A stretch of DNA of 64,000 bases. Source: JAHFDS01 sp964593795 (GTDB taxonomy: Bacteria > Myxococcota_A > Polyangia > JAHFDS01). The DNA lies in the NCBI GenBank assembly GCA_964593795.1, contig CAZQJC010000347.1, positions 1-64,000 on the forward strand, given 5' to 3'. Shown here in pieces: positions 16,356 through 25,574 of the stretch. The translations under genes and the position numbers were made by a program. The first letter of the stretch is position 1. Each line of letters opens with the position of its first letter. The notes beneath the pieces were generated by a model. The model worked only from the letters and a program-made list of their open reading frames with translations. It made no database searches and was not told the DNA's origin.

Positions 16356-19300
16356 ATGATCGGCGGGATGGAGTTCAGCGTCGCCCAGACGCTCCTTCGC
16401 ATCGCGAGCGCGGCCGAGCGCTTCGAGGTCCGGCGGGAGCTGGGCGCCGGCGGCATGGGCGTCGTCTGCGAGGCGTTCGACAAGCAGGAGGGGCGCACGG
16501 TCGCGCTCAAGACCCTGCGGCCAGGCGACGAGCGGAACCTCCTGCGCCTCAAGCACGAGTTCCGCGCGCTCTCGGGCGTGCACCACCCGAACCTCGTCAC
16601 GCTCTACGAGCTGCTGTCCATCGGCGACGAGGTCTTCTTCACGATGGAGCTCATCGAGGGCGTGCCGCTCCTCGCGTGGCTCGGCGTCGAGGGCGCGGAC
16701 GAGCCGGACCCGCAGACGGCCCCGACGGTGCAGCTCCCGGGCGCCACGACACCCGAGCCGCGGCACCGGCGCACCTCGGGCGGGGTGCCCCGCTACGATC
16801 CGGCGCGCCTGCGCGACGCGCTGCGCCAGCTCGCCGAGGGCGTCGCGGCGCTGCACGAGGCGGGGATCCTGCACCGCGACCTCAAGCCGTCGAACGTGCT
16901 CGTGACGGCCGAGGGCCGGCTCGTGCTGCTCGATTTCGGGCTCGCCACCGCGCTCGCGGGCGACAGGTTCGACGGCCACGACGTGCTCGCCGGCACGATC
17001 GACTACATGTCGCCCGAGCAGGCGGCGCGCGAGCCGCTCGGCCCGCCGAGCGACTGGTACGCGTTCGGCGTGATCCTGTATCGCGTCCTCACGGGGCGGA
17101 TGCCGTTCCTGGGGGGCGTCGCCGACGTGCTGCAGGACAAGCAGCGCTTCGAGCCGCCGCCGCCCGCAGAGGTCGCGGCCGGCGTGCCCGACGACCTCGC
17201 CGCGCTCGCGGGGGAGCTCCTGCGCCTGCGACCAGAGGCCCGGCCCACGGGCACGGACGTGCTGCGGCGCCTCGGCAGCGCGGAGGCGGCCTCGGCCGGC
17301 GGGTCGCGCTCGACCTCGGGCGTGCCGGTGTTCGTGGGGCGCACGCGCGAGCTCGCGCTCCTCGAGGGGGCGCTCGCCGACGCGCGCGAGGGCACGGTCC
17401 TCGTGCAGCTCTCGGCCCAGAGCGGCGTCGGCAAGTCGGCCCTCGAGCAGCGCTTCCTCGAGCGCGTCGAGGCCGAGGGCGCGCTCGTCCTGCAGGGCCG
17501 CTGCTACGAGCGCGAGCACGTGCCGTACAAGGCGCTCGACGCGGTGGTGGATCAGCTCAGCCAGTACCTGGCGCGGCTGCCGCGGGCGGAGGCCGACGCG
17601 CTCGTGCCGGCCGACGCGTCCGCGCTCGCGCGGGTCTTCACGGTGCTGCGGCAGGTGGACGCGATCGCCGAGGCGCCGCGCGTCGCGCTCGCGGGCCTCG
17701 GCTCCCACGGCCTCCGCCTGCGGGCGTTCGGCGCCCTCCGCGAGCTCCTCATGCGCCTGGCCCTCACTCGCTCCCTCGTGATCGCGCTCGACGATCTGCA
17801 GTGGGGCGACGCGGACGGGGGCGCGCTCCTCGCCTCGCTCGTCCGGCCCCCCGACGCGCCGGCGATGCTCGTGCTGCTCTGCGCCCGCGCGGAGGAGCAG
17901 GACGGTGCGTTCTTCTCCGCCTTCGAGGCCCACGCGCAGGGCGCGCTCCTCGATCGCCGGGCGCTCGCGCTCGGGCCCCTCGCCGAGGCGGAGTCCGTCG
18001 AGCTCGCGGCGACGCTGCTCGGCTCGGCCGACCCGGGGCAGGTGCGCGCGCGCCGCATCGCGGCGGAGGCCGGCGGGAGCCCCTTCTTCATCGGCCAGCT
18101 CGCGCGCTACACGCGGGACGAGCCCGGGGGCCAGACGCCCACGCTCGAGACGCTGCTCCGGCTGCGGCTCCTCCGCCTGCCGGACGAGGCGCTGCGCCTC
18201 CTGCGCGTCATCGCGGTGGCGGGGCGCCCGCTCGCGCAGGCGGTGGCGATGCGCGCGGCCGACGTCGAGGGCCCTGGCGCGCTCGCGCTCCTCAAGGCGG
18301 GCTCGCTCGTGCGGGCGCGGGGCGGCGCGGAGCCGCGCGTGGAGGCCTACCACGACCGCATCCGCGAGGCCGCTCAGGGGCTCATCACGCCCGAGGAGCT
18401 GCCGCACCTGCACGGCCGGCTCGCGCGCGCGCTCGAGGCGATCCCCGACGCCGATCCGGAGGCGCTCGCGCTCCACCTTCGCGGCGCCGGCGACGACGCC
18501 CGGGCCGCGGAGCTCGCGATCCGTGCGGCCGATCGCGCCGCCGAGGCGCTCGCGTTCGCGCGCGAGGCGCAGCTCCTGCGGCTCGCCATCGAGCTCTCAC
18601 CCGACGACCGCGACGCGCTGCGCGCGCTGCGGGTGCGCCGCGGGCACGCGCTGTCGAACGCGGGTCGTGGCCGCGAGGCGTCGACGGCGTTCCTCGAGGC
18701 CTCCGAAGGAGCGCCCTCCGCGGAGCGCCTCGACCTCCGGCGCCGCGCCGCCGAGGAGCTCCTCCGGGCCGGCCATCTCGAGGAGGGCCGGCGGCTCCTC
18801 GACACCGTGCTCGAGGCGTTCGGCGCGCCGCTCGCGCGGACCCGCGGCCGCGCGCTCGCCTCCCTCGTGTTGCGCCGCACCATGGTCCGGGTGCGCGGGC
18901 TCGGCTGGAAGCCGCGCGACGAGAGCCAGATCCCGCGCGAGGACCTGGCGCGCATCGACCTCGGCTACGCGGTGGCGACCGGCCTCGGCATGGTGGACCA
19001 CATCCTCGCGGCGGACTTCGCGGCCCGCCACCTCATCGCGACCCTGCGCGCGGGCGAGCCGCTGCGCATCCAGCGCGCCCTCGCGGCGGAGGCGGCGCTG
19101 CGATCGCTGGCCGGCAAGTCGTCGCTCGCCCGCTGCGAGGCGGTGCTCGGCGAGATGGACCGCATCGCGGAGCAGCTCGGCACGCCGACGGCGCGCGCGC
19201 TCGCGATCGGTGTGCGCGGCATCGTCTCCTTCAACGTCGGACGCGTGCGCGAGGCGCTGGCGCTCTCGAGCGAGGCGGCCGCGCTCTTCCGCGAGCGCTG

Positions 19301-20108
19301 CCCCGGCTACGCGTGGGAGCTCGGGACCGCGCACATGTTCGTCCTGTTCGGGCTCTCGCTCGTCGGCGAGATGGACGAGGTGTCGGTGCGCCTGCCGGCC
19401 CTGCTCGAGGAGGCCGAGGCCCGCGGCGACCTCTACAACATCGTCAACCTGCGCACCGCCTGCGGGTACCTGCCGTACCTCATCCGCGACGACGCGCTCG
19501 GCGGCCACGTGGATCTCGACGACGTGATCGCGCGCTGGCCGGCGCGGACGTTTCAGTTCCCCCACTTCAACGCGGCCGTGTCGCACGCCTACCTCGACAT
19601 CATGGCGGGCTTCGGCGCGGCGGCGCTCGAGCGCCTCGACCGGTGCGGCAAGGAGATCCGGTCGGGGGGCTTCCTGCGCGTGCAGACGCTGCGCGTGAGC
19701 CTGTCGTCGGCGCGGCTGCGCGCGCACCTCGTCGAGCACGAGCGCGGCGGCAAGCCCGAGCACCTCGCCGCCGCCGCCGTCGAGGCCAGGCGCCTCGAGC
19801 GCGAGGGGGTCGAGTACGCGAGCGCGCTCGCGACCCTCGGCCGGGCGGCCATCGCCTATCGCTCGGGCGACGAGGCGCGCGCGCTCCGCATCCTCTCGGA
19901 CGCGGAGGCAGCCTGCGAGGACGTCTCGTTCGGCCTCTACGCCATCGCGTCACGCCGCCGCCGCGGTCAGCTCCTCGGCGGGGACGAGGGGCGCGCGATG
20001 GTGGACGCGTGCGATCGCCTCGTGCGGGCGCAGCGGTTCAAGAGCCTCGAGAGCTTCTACCGGCTCTGGGCGCCGGGCTTCGACGAGCCCGGCACGCCCC
20101 AGAAGTAG
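16356..20108 (+). CDS. Serine/threonine protein kinase with AAA ATPase and TPR-like region (PknK type)
   Basis: About 1250 residues. Kinase domain: glycine loop GAGGMG (30-35), K52 in VALKTL, catalytic HRDLKPSN (D175), DFG 193-195, and GTIDYMSPEQA; an insert of about 40 residues rich in Pro/Thr follows the hinge. From about 325: VFVGRTREL, Walker A-like SGVGK (about 356-360) and Walker B VIALDDLQWGD (DD 479-480), an AAA_16/STAND-type ATPase. The rest is helical and TPR-like, as in PknK/MalT-type sensors. It probably integrates a signal through the C-terminus to control kinase output. Alternative starts are TTG 16332 and ATG 16368. The 3' end overlaps the convergent methyltransferase by 52 bp. 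Confidence 0.9.
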   Translation: MIGGMEFSVAQTLLRIASAAERFEVRRELGAGGMGVVCEAFDKQEGRTVALKTLRPGDERNLLRLKHEFRALSGVHHPNLVTLYELLSIGDEVFFTMELIEGVPLLAWLGVEGADEPDPQTAPTVQLPGATTPEPRHRRTSGGVPRYDPARLRDALRQLAEGVAALHEAGILHRDLKPSNVLVTAEGRLVLLDFGLATALAGDRFDGHDVLAGTIDYMSPEQAAREPLGPPSDWYAFGVILYRVLTGRMPFLGGVADVLQDKQRFEPPPPAEVAAGVPDDLAALAGELLRLRPEARPTGTDVLRRLGSAEAASAGGSRSTSGVPVFVGRTRELALLEGALADAREGTVLVQLSAQSGVGKSALEQRFLERVEAEGALVLQGRCYEREHVPYKALDAVVDQLSQYLARLPRAEADALVPADASALARVFTVLRQVDAIAEAPRVALAGLGSHGLRLRAFGALRELLMRLALTRSLVIALDDLQWGDADGGALLASLVRPPDAPAMLVLLCARAEEQDGAFFSAFEAHAQGALLDRRALALGPLAEAESVELAATLLGSADPGQVRARRIAAEAGGSPFFIGQLARYTRDEPGGQTPTLETLLRLRLLRLPDEALRLLRVIAVAGRPLAQAVAMRAADVEGPGALALLKAGSLVRARGGAEPRVEAYHDRIREAAQGLITPEELPHLHGRLARALEAIPDADPEALALHLRGAGDDARAAELAIRAADRAAEALAFAREAQLLRLAIELSPDDRDALRALRVRRGHALSNAGRGREASTAFLEASEGAPSAERLDLRRRAAEELLRAGHLEEGRRLLDTVLEAFGAPLARTRGRALASLVLRRTMVRVRGLGWKPRDESQIPREDLARIDLGYAVATGLGMVDHILAADFAARHLIATLRAGEPLRIQRALAAEAALRSLAGKSSLARCEAVLGEMDRIAEQLGTPTARALAIGVRGIVSFNVGRVREALALSSEAAALFRERCPGYAWELGTAHMFVLFGLSLVGEMDEVSVRLPALLEEAEARGDLYNIVNLRTACGYLPYLIRDDALGGHVDLDDVIARWPARTFQFPHFNAAVSHAYLDIMAGFGAAALERLDRCGKEIRSGGFLRVQTLRVSLSSARLRAHLVEHERGGKPEHLAAAAVEARRLEREGVEYASALATLGRAAIAYRSGDEARALRILSDAEAACEDVSFGLYAIASRRRRGQLLGGDEGRAMVDACDRLVRAQRFKSLESFYRLWAPGFDEPGTPQK

Positions 20109-20872
20109 TAGCCGCGACCGCGCGGCGGATAGGTGTACGTGCCGTAGGTCCACGTCCAGGTCGGATCGAGCGGCGCCACCATCTCGCGCAGCTCCGCCTC
20201 CGTATAGACGCGCATCGTGCTGACGAGGCCGTCGAATGTCCCGCACAGCAGGGCAATCGGCGTCGCCCACGTCAGGAAGGCCTTCTGCAGGCGATCACGC
20301 GGGCTCAGGAGCGGGTTCGCGAGCAGCGCGGGCAGGCCGGCCAGGCCGAAGTTCAGGAACTGCCGCGGATCGCGCTCGAAGCCCTCCGAGATGAACACGC
20401 CGCTCGAGCCGCGCACGGCGTCCGCCAGGATCGCGCGCGCGAGCGCGGGTGGGAAGTGGTGGAACACGTTGATGATGGTACGGGCGCGCCCCGTGGCCAC
20501 GGCCGGGGGGATCGCGGTTGCGTCCACGGGCTCGGGCACGAAGTCGATCGCGTCGGGCGCGGCGGCGCGCACCTTCTGCCAGCTCTCGACGCGCGGCTGC
20601 AGGTCCGTCAGCAGGAACCGCGGCGGCTTGCCCCCGCGCGCGCGGATCTCCGAGACGATGATCGCGGCCGGCCCGCCCGCCCCGGCGCCGAGGTCGAGGA
20701 TCTCGCGCGTGCCGGCGGCGGAGAGGAACGCCTCGAGCGGATCCACGAGGCCGCCGAGGATGTGCCCCCACGCGAGGGTGCGCGACAGCGTCTCGATGAT
20801 GGCCTCCTTCAGCACGGCCGGCGCGCGAGGGTGATCGTTGAACTCGAAGAGCTGGAGGCGAGGGAGCGACAT
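20057..20872 (-). CDS. SAM-dependent methyltransferase
   Basis: 271 residues. Class I methyltransferase motif I is ILDLGAGAGGPAA, with acidic motif II in FLLTDLQPR and motif VI region FISEGFERDPRQFLNF. The loop INVFHHFPP replaces the usual Asn-Pro-Pro region. Substrate unknown; the C-terminal Trp/Tyr-rich segment (TWTWTYGTYTYPPRGRGYYFW) is unusual and may line a binding site. Its last 17 codons overlap the kinase 3' end on the other strand. It diverges from the amidase gene. Confidence 0.85.
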   Translation of the reverse strand: MSLPRLQLFEFNDHPRAPAVLKEAIIETLSRTLAWGHILGGLVDPLEAFLSAAGTREILDLGAGAGGPAAIIVSEIRARGGKPPRFLLTDLQPRVESWQKVRAAAPDAIDFVPEPVDATAIPPAVATGRARTIINVFHHFPPALARAILADAVRGSSGVFISEGFERDPRQFLNFGLAGLPALLANPLLSPRDRLQKAFLTWATPIALLCGTFDGLVSTMRVYTEAELREMVAPLDPTWTWTYGTYTYPPRGRGYYFWGVPGSSKPGAQSR

Positions 20873-20884
20873 GCGGCAGTTCTA
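20873..20884 (-). promoter_or_regulatory. Candidate near-leaderless promoter: TAGAAC + 6 nt + ATG
   Basis: TAGAAC (20884-20879 on the minus strand) precedes the methyltransferase ATG by six bases. The last base differs from TAnnnT. It shares a 36-bp spacer with the oppositely oriented amidase promoter. Confidence 0.35.
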
Positions 20885-20896
20885 CCCCGTCGGGGG

Positions 20897-20908
20897 TACG
20901 CTGCGCGC
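20897..20908 (+). promoter_or_regulatory. Leaderless-type promoter: TACGCT + 6 nt + ATG
   Basis: TACGCT at 20897-20902, then GCGCGC, then ATG at 20909. The same hexamer with the same spacing occurs before 49741 and 50600. Confidence 0.55.
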
Positions 20909-22477
20909 ATGATCGCACTCCTCCTCCTGCTGCTGGCGGCACCCGCACCGGTGGAGCCCGCGCCCGAGCTCGTCGAGGCCACGATCGCCGACCTCGCCCA
21001 TCGCATGACCGACGGGCGAGAGACCGCGCGCTCGCTGGTGGACAAGTACCTCGCACGCATCGCGGCGCTCGACGCGTCCGGCCCGCGGCTGCGCAGCATC
21101 CTCGAGGTGAGCTCCGCGGCGCGTGCGGAGGCGGACGCCCTCGATCGCGAGCGCAAGACGCGCGGGCCACGCGGGCCGCTGCACGGCATCCCGATCGTGC
21201 TCAAGGACAGCATCGAGGCGGCCGCGCCCCTGCACACCACGGCAGGCTCGACGGCGCTCGAGGGCGTCGTCGCGCCCGCCGACGCGTTCGTCGTCACGCG
21301 CCTGCGCGCAGCCGGCGCCGTCATCCTCGGCAAGGCGAACCTCTCCGAGTGGGCGAACATCCGCTCGACGCACTCCTCGAGCGGATGGAGCGCGCTCGGC
21401 GGCCAGACGAGGAACCCGTACGCGATCGACCGGAGCCCGTCGGGCTCGAGCTCCGGCTCCGCGGTCGCCGTCGCGGCGAACCTGGCTGCCGCGGCGGTCG
21501 GCACCGAGACCGACGGCTCCATCGTCTCGCCCGCGCAGGTCAATGGCGTGGTCGGCCTCAAGCCGACGCTCGGCCTCGTCAGCCGCAGCGGCATCGTCCC
21601 GATCGCCTCGAGCCAGGACACGGCCGGGCCGATGGCGCGCACGGTGACGGACGCCGCGATCCTGCTCGGCGCGATGGTGGGCGTCGATCCCTCCGATCCG
21701 GCGACGCGCGACGCCGAGCGCCTCGGAAGGCGCGACTACCGGCCGTTCCTCGACGCCAAGGGCCTGCGCGGCGCGCGCATCGGCGTCGTGCGCGGAAAGC
21801 TCTGGGGCTACAGCCCCGCCGCCGATCGCGTCGCCGAGGCCGCCCTCGCGGTCCTGCGCGCGCAGGGCGCGGTCATCGTCGATCCGGTCGAGCTGCCCAT
21901 GCTGGCCGAGCTCGATCCGGGCGAGCTCGAGGTGCTGCTCTTCGAGCTCAAGGCGGAGCTGGCGCGCTACCTGGCGCGGCTCGGGCCTGCCGCGCCCGTG
22001 CGCACGCTCGGTGACGTCATCCGCTGGAACACGCAGCACGCCGACCGCGAGCTCGTGCACTTCGGCCAGGAGCTGTTCGAGCTGGCGGCGGCGAAGGGCT
22101 CGCTCGAGGATCCGGCCTACCGTGCGCACCGCGAGCGCATCAAGCGGCGCGCAGGCCGCGAGGGCATCGACGCGCTCATGGATCGCCACAGGCTCGACGC
22201 GCTCGTGGCGCCGACCGGCGGGCCCGCGTGGCTCATCGACCTCGTGAGCGGCGACGCCCCCTCGGGGAGCGCCTCGAGCATGGCCGCGGTGGCGGGCTAT
22301 CCGCACATCACGGTGCCCGCGGGCCATTTCCGGGGCCTGCCGCTCGGCCTCTCGTTCTTCGGGCGCGCCTTCAGCGAGCCGGTGCTGATCAAGCTCGCCT
22401 ACGCCTACGAGCAGGCCTCGCACGCGCGCCGTGCGCCGCGCTACTTGCCGACGGTGGAGCTGCCGGGGCCGAGGTGA
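20909..22477 (+). CDS. Amidase (amidase signature family), probably exported
   Basis: 522 residues. A short hydrophobic N-terminus (MIALLLLLLAAPAP) suggests export. The amidase signature is complete: K99 in IVLKDSIEAA, cis-Ser S180 in SGSSSGSAVAVAANLA and nucleophile S204 in GTETDGSIVSPAQVNGVVGLKPT. The TDGS variant (instead of TGGS) is seen in peptide-amidase-like members. ITVPAGHFRGLPLGLSFFGRAFSE is the usual C-terminal segment. Substrate unknown; C-terminal amides or aryl/acyl amides are possible. Confidence 0.93.
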   Translation: MIALLLLLLAAPAPVEPAPELVEATIADLAHRMTDGRETARSLVDKYLARIAALDASGPRLRSILEVSSAARAEADALDRERKTRGPRGPLHGIPIVLKDSIEAAAPLHTTAGSTALEGVVAPADAFVVTRLRAAGAVILGKANLSEWANIRSTHSSSGWSALGGQTRNPYAIDRSPSGSSSGSAVAVAANLAAAAVGTETDGSIVSPAQVNGVVGLKPTLGLVSRSGIVPIASSQDTAGPMARTVTDAAILLGAMVGVDPSDPATRDAERLGRRDYRPFLDAKGLRGARIGVVRGKLWGYSPAADRVAEAALAVLRAQGAVIVDPVELPMLAELDPGELEVLLFELKAELARYLARLGPAAPVRTLGDVIRWNTQHADRELVHFGQELFELAAAKGSLEDPAYRAHRERIKRRAGREGIDALMDRHRLDALVAPTGGPAWLIDLVSGDAPSGSASSMAAVAGYPHITVPAGHFRGLPLGLSFFGRAFSEPVLIKLAYAYEQASHARRAPRYLPTVELPGPR

Positions 22478-22482
22478 GCGTC

Positions 22483-22505
22483 CGGGCGGGTGCGCTACCC
22501 GCCCG
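22483..22505 (+). terminator. Hairpin after amidase gene
   Basis: Perfect 9-bp arms CGGGCGGGT / ACCCGCCCG with a 5-base loop begin five bases after the amidase stop. No U-run follows, as usual for this GC content. Confidence 0.6.
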
Positions 22506-22880
22506 AGACGAACAAGGCCAGGTCGAAGTCCGTCCGGGCGAGCACTCGGCCGTCTGGGAGCAGGATGGCGTCCCGCGGACCCGATCCCTTCGACGGGCAT
22601 CATCGAGGGGAACTCCCGGGCAGCGCTGGTTCCGCGCGCCCCTCGCTCGGTGAGGGGCCGCTCCCCGCTCCCTCCGCGCTGGTGGCGGCAGCCCCTCCAC
22701 GAGGCCCTCGAGGCTTCCGCCGCAGGCAGGCAAGCGCGTCTGCCAGCGTGGGTCAGTCTGTGCCAGGCATCCGGCGGATTCACCCGATCCATGATTGAAA
22801 TCGGATGACTGTCGACGTGCTCATGTCGGCACGGTCGGTGCACTGGTCGTGGGCAGACGCTCGCAAGCGGAGGATCGAAG
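22506..22880. other. Gene-free spacer, possible gene remnant
   Basis: No intact gene is seen in these 375 bp. On the minus strand a short open stretch of about 30 codons ending at a TAG near 22498 reads ILLPDGRVLARTDFDLALFV, which looks protein-like but is closed upstream by a stop, so it may be the tail of a decayed gene. The last bases hold GGAGGATCGAAG, the ribosome binding site of the next gene. Confidence 0.4.
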
Positions 22881-25484
22881 ATGCTCACTCGACGAATTGG
22901 ATTCGCACTCCTGTCATCCCTGTCCCTGGCGGGCGGATGGGCTTGCTCCGACGACACCAGCAAGGCGCCCCACGAGGGGCCCGGCACCAGTCAGACCTCG
23001 TCGCTCATGCGGCGCGCGACGAGCTGCGAGGATCTCGAGGCCGCGCTCAAGGACGACATGCGCGAGCGGCTGCGCGCCGCGATGCGCGCGCAATCCGACA
23101 GCGGAGGCGGCGGCCTCGGCTGGGGCGTCGGCGGCTCCGCTGGCGGCTGGGACGGCGGCTTCGGCGGCGGCGTCGCGGGCGCGGCCGGCTCGTGGAGCGG
23201 CTCGGGCGGCGCGGGTGGCGGGAGCTGGGGGAGCTCCGGCGCGGGCGGCGGCTTCGGCGATCCGTCGGGCGGCTCCGCCGGCTCGGCCGGCGGCGGCGCG
23301 GCGCCTCCGGGATCGTTCACCGATACCAACACGCAGGTCCCCGGCGTCGACGAGCCCGACTTCGTCAAGACCGACGGCGACCGCATCTACCTCCTGCGCG
23401 CCGGGCGCCTGCACGTGATCAAGGCGTGGCCGGCGACGGAGCTCTCGGCAGCGACGTCGGTCGAGATCGAGGGCGCGCCGTTCGAGATGTTCCTGCAAGG
23501 CGCGTCGGGCACGGCGAGCCAGCGCGTCGTCATCTACTCGCGCGTGGACGGCGCTGGTGTCTACCAGGCCGCGGGCGTCGAGCCCCCCGGTGCCGGCGGC
23601 TACGCCGGCGCGGCCGGCGCGGGCGGGTTCGCGGGCGGCTTCGGCGGTGGCGCGGGCGGCGTCGGCGGGGGCTGGACGGGCAGCCCCGATCCGGGCTTCT
23701 ACGGCGGCCCCGTGCTCATCAAGGTGACCGTGCTCTCGGTGGCCTCGGGCGCGCCTGCGGTCGAGCACGAGCAGTACCTCGAGGGCAGCTACGTCTCCGC
23801 GCGCCGCGACGGCGACCACGTGCGCACCGTGCTGCAGGTCGACCGCAAGGGGCCCGAGCTGCGCCTGTGGCCGACCGAGGCGGATCGCGAGAAGGCGCTC
23901 CTGCTCGTCCTCGAGCAGCTCTCCGAGTCCGACCGCCACGTCCGCGACATCCCGAGCGCCGAGCTCGACCGCATGGTCGACGACGCGCTCGGCGAGGTGA
24001 TGGTCCTCGAGAACGAGGCGCTCATCGCCCGCATGTCCTACAAGGACTGGCTGCCGCGGACCTTCCGCAAGTCCGGCCAGGTCACGGCCAGCGCCGTCGC
24101 GTGTGACCAGTTCTTCCTGCCCAGGGCCGGCACCACGCAGCCCGGCATCACGCACGTCTCGCCGCTCGACCTCGCGCACCTCTCGGCCACCGACGACGGC
24201 ACCGCGATCCTCGGCGTCGCCGACACGGTCTACGAGAACGCCACCTCGATGATCCTCGCCAGCAACTGGGCCGAGTACACGCCGACGGGCGTCTCGCAGA
24301 AGACGTTCCTCCACCACTTCGCGCTCGAGGGCGGGCCCACGCCGGCCTACAAGGCGTCGGGCTCGGTCAATGGAGCGATCTACGGCCAGTTCGCGCTCGA
24401 CGAGAAGGATGGCTTTCTGCGCGTCGTGACCACGAGCGGCGAGCGCTGGGGCGCCGAGGGCACGGCGAACCACCTGTTCGTCCTCAAGGCCAACGGCGAC
24501 GCGCTCGAGCAGATCGGCGACGCGGGCGTGCTGGCGCGCGGCGAGACCGTCTACTCGGCCCGCTTCGTCGGCAACACGGCCTACATCGTCACGTTCCGCC
24601 AGACCGACCCGCTGTTCGTCATCGACCTCGCGGACCCGACGCACCCGCGCCTGCTCGGCGAGCTGCACATCCCGGGCTTCTCCGAGTACATGCAGCCGCT
24701 CGACGCGACGCACCTTCTGACCGTGGGCCGCGACGCGGACCCGACGACCGGCTGGCAGCAGAACGTCGCGCTCCAGATCTTCGACGTCTCGAACCCGACG
24801 GCCCCGGCGGTCGCGCACCGCTTCGTGTTCGACCAGGAGGGTTCCACGCAGGGCTCGAGCTCGCACAAGGCGGTCTCGTACTTCGCGGACCGTGGCCTGC
24901 TGGCGCTGCCGTTCGTCGCGCAGATCTACGACCAGAACACCGGCTTCGTGCGCGTCGAGAGCACGCTCGAGCTCCTGCGCGTCTCGGTCCAGAGCGGCTT
25001 CGCGCGGGTCGGCGCGATGAGCGGCAAGCCCCTCATGTCGAACGCCGAGCAGGACCCGAGCTACTCGTGCTCGCCCGGCTTCGACGGCACGGGCGGCGGC
25101 TCCACGTTCCAGCGCGGCATCTTCCGCGACGACGTGCTCTTCGCGGTGGCCGCGGACGGCGTGGTCGCAGCGCGCATCGACGACGTCGGCACGCCGCTCG
25201 GCGTGCTCCGCCTCGCCGACCCGGCCGAGGTCCCGCCCTGGTGCTGGCCGAACGGCGGCTTCGGCGGCTTCGGTGGCTGCACGGGTGGTGAGGCAGGATG
25301 CGGCGGCGGCGGCTGGGGTGGCGGCGGCGCGGGGGGCGGCTGGGGCGGCGACGGCGGCATCGCCGGCGCGGGCGGCGGCGGGTTCGGCGGCGGCGAGGCC
25401 GGCGCGGGCGGCTTCGGCGGTGGCGCGGGCGGCTTCGGCGGCTCTGCCGGTGCCGGCGCGACCGGCGGCGGCGGCGGCTCGTAG
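22881..25484 (+). CDS. Beta-propeller domain lipoprotein with Gly-rich inserts
   Basis: 867 residues. Signal peptide with lipobox-like LAGGWAC (Cys near 22). Residues about 75-140 and a second block near 235-270 are Gly/Ser/Ala/Trp-rich; a third Gly-rich tail forms the last 60 residues. Between them is the conserved opening FTDTNTQVPGVDEPDFVKTDGDRIYLL of the secreted beta-propeller family (PF09826-like), followed by repeated blades such as VYSARFVGNTAYIVTFRQTDPLFVIDLADPTHPRLLGEL and IFDVSNPTAPAVAHRF. Likely a surface-exposed propeller; ligand unknown. GGAGGA precedes the ATG. Confidence 0.85.
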   Translation: MLTRRIGFALLSSLSLAGGWACSDDTSKAPHEGPGTSQTSSLMRRATSCEDLEAALKDDMRERLRAAMRAQSDSGGGGLGWGVGGSAGGWDGGFGGGVAGAAGSWSGSGGAGGGSWGSSGAGGGFGDPSGGSAGSAGGGAAPPGSFTDTNTQVPGVDEPDFVKTDGDRIYLLRAGRLHVIKAWPATELSAATSVEIEGAPFEMFLQGASGTASQRVVIYSRVDGAGVYQAAGVEPPGAGGYAGAAGAGGFAGGFGGGAGGVGGGWTGSPDPGFYGGPVLIKVTVLSVASGAPAVEHEQYLEGSYVSARRDGDHVRTVLQVDRKGPELRLWPTEADREKALLLVLEQLSESDRHVRDIPSAELDRMVDDALGEVMVLENEALIARMSYKDWLPRTFRKSGQVTASAVACDQFFLPRAGTTQPGITHVSPLDLAHLSATDDGTAILGVADTVYENATSMILASNWAEYTPTGVSQKTFLHHFALEGGPTPAYKASGSVNGAIYGQFALDEKDGFLRVVTTSGERWGAEGTANHLFVLKANGDALEQIGDAGVLARGETVYSARFVGNTAYIVTFRQTDPLFVIDLADPTHPRLLGELHIPGFSEYMQPLDATHLLTVGRDADPTTGWQQNVALQIFDVSNPTAPAVAHRFVFDQEGSTQGSSSHKAVSYFADRGLLALPFVAQIYDQNTGFVRVESTLELLRVSVQSGFARVGAMSGKPLMSNAEQDPSYSCSPGFDGTGGGSTFQRGIFRDDVLFAVAADGVVAARIDDVGTPLGVLRLADPAEVPPWCWPNGGFGGFGGCTGGEAGCGGGGWGGGGAGGGWGGDGGIAGAGGGGFGGGEAGAGGFGGGAGGFGGSAGAGATGGGGGS

Positions 25485-25574
25485 TGTTTCACTCATCACA
25501 CCATCCTCTGTAGCGACGCGCGCGCAGGTGTCGTATGAAGAGGCCTCGCCGCCAGGTACACGAACCGGGGCGAG

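Noticed and set aside
22498..22600. Minus-strand coding remnant with ILLPDGRVLARTDFDLALFV
   Set aside because: Protein-like phrase but only about 30 codons with a stop immediately upstream; kept as a possible remnant, not called as a gene.
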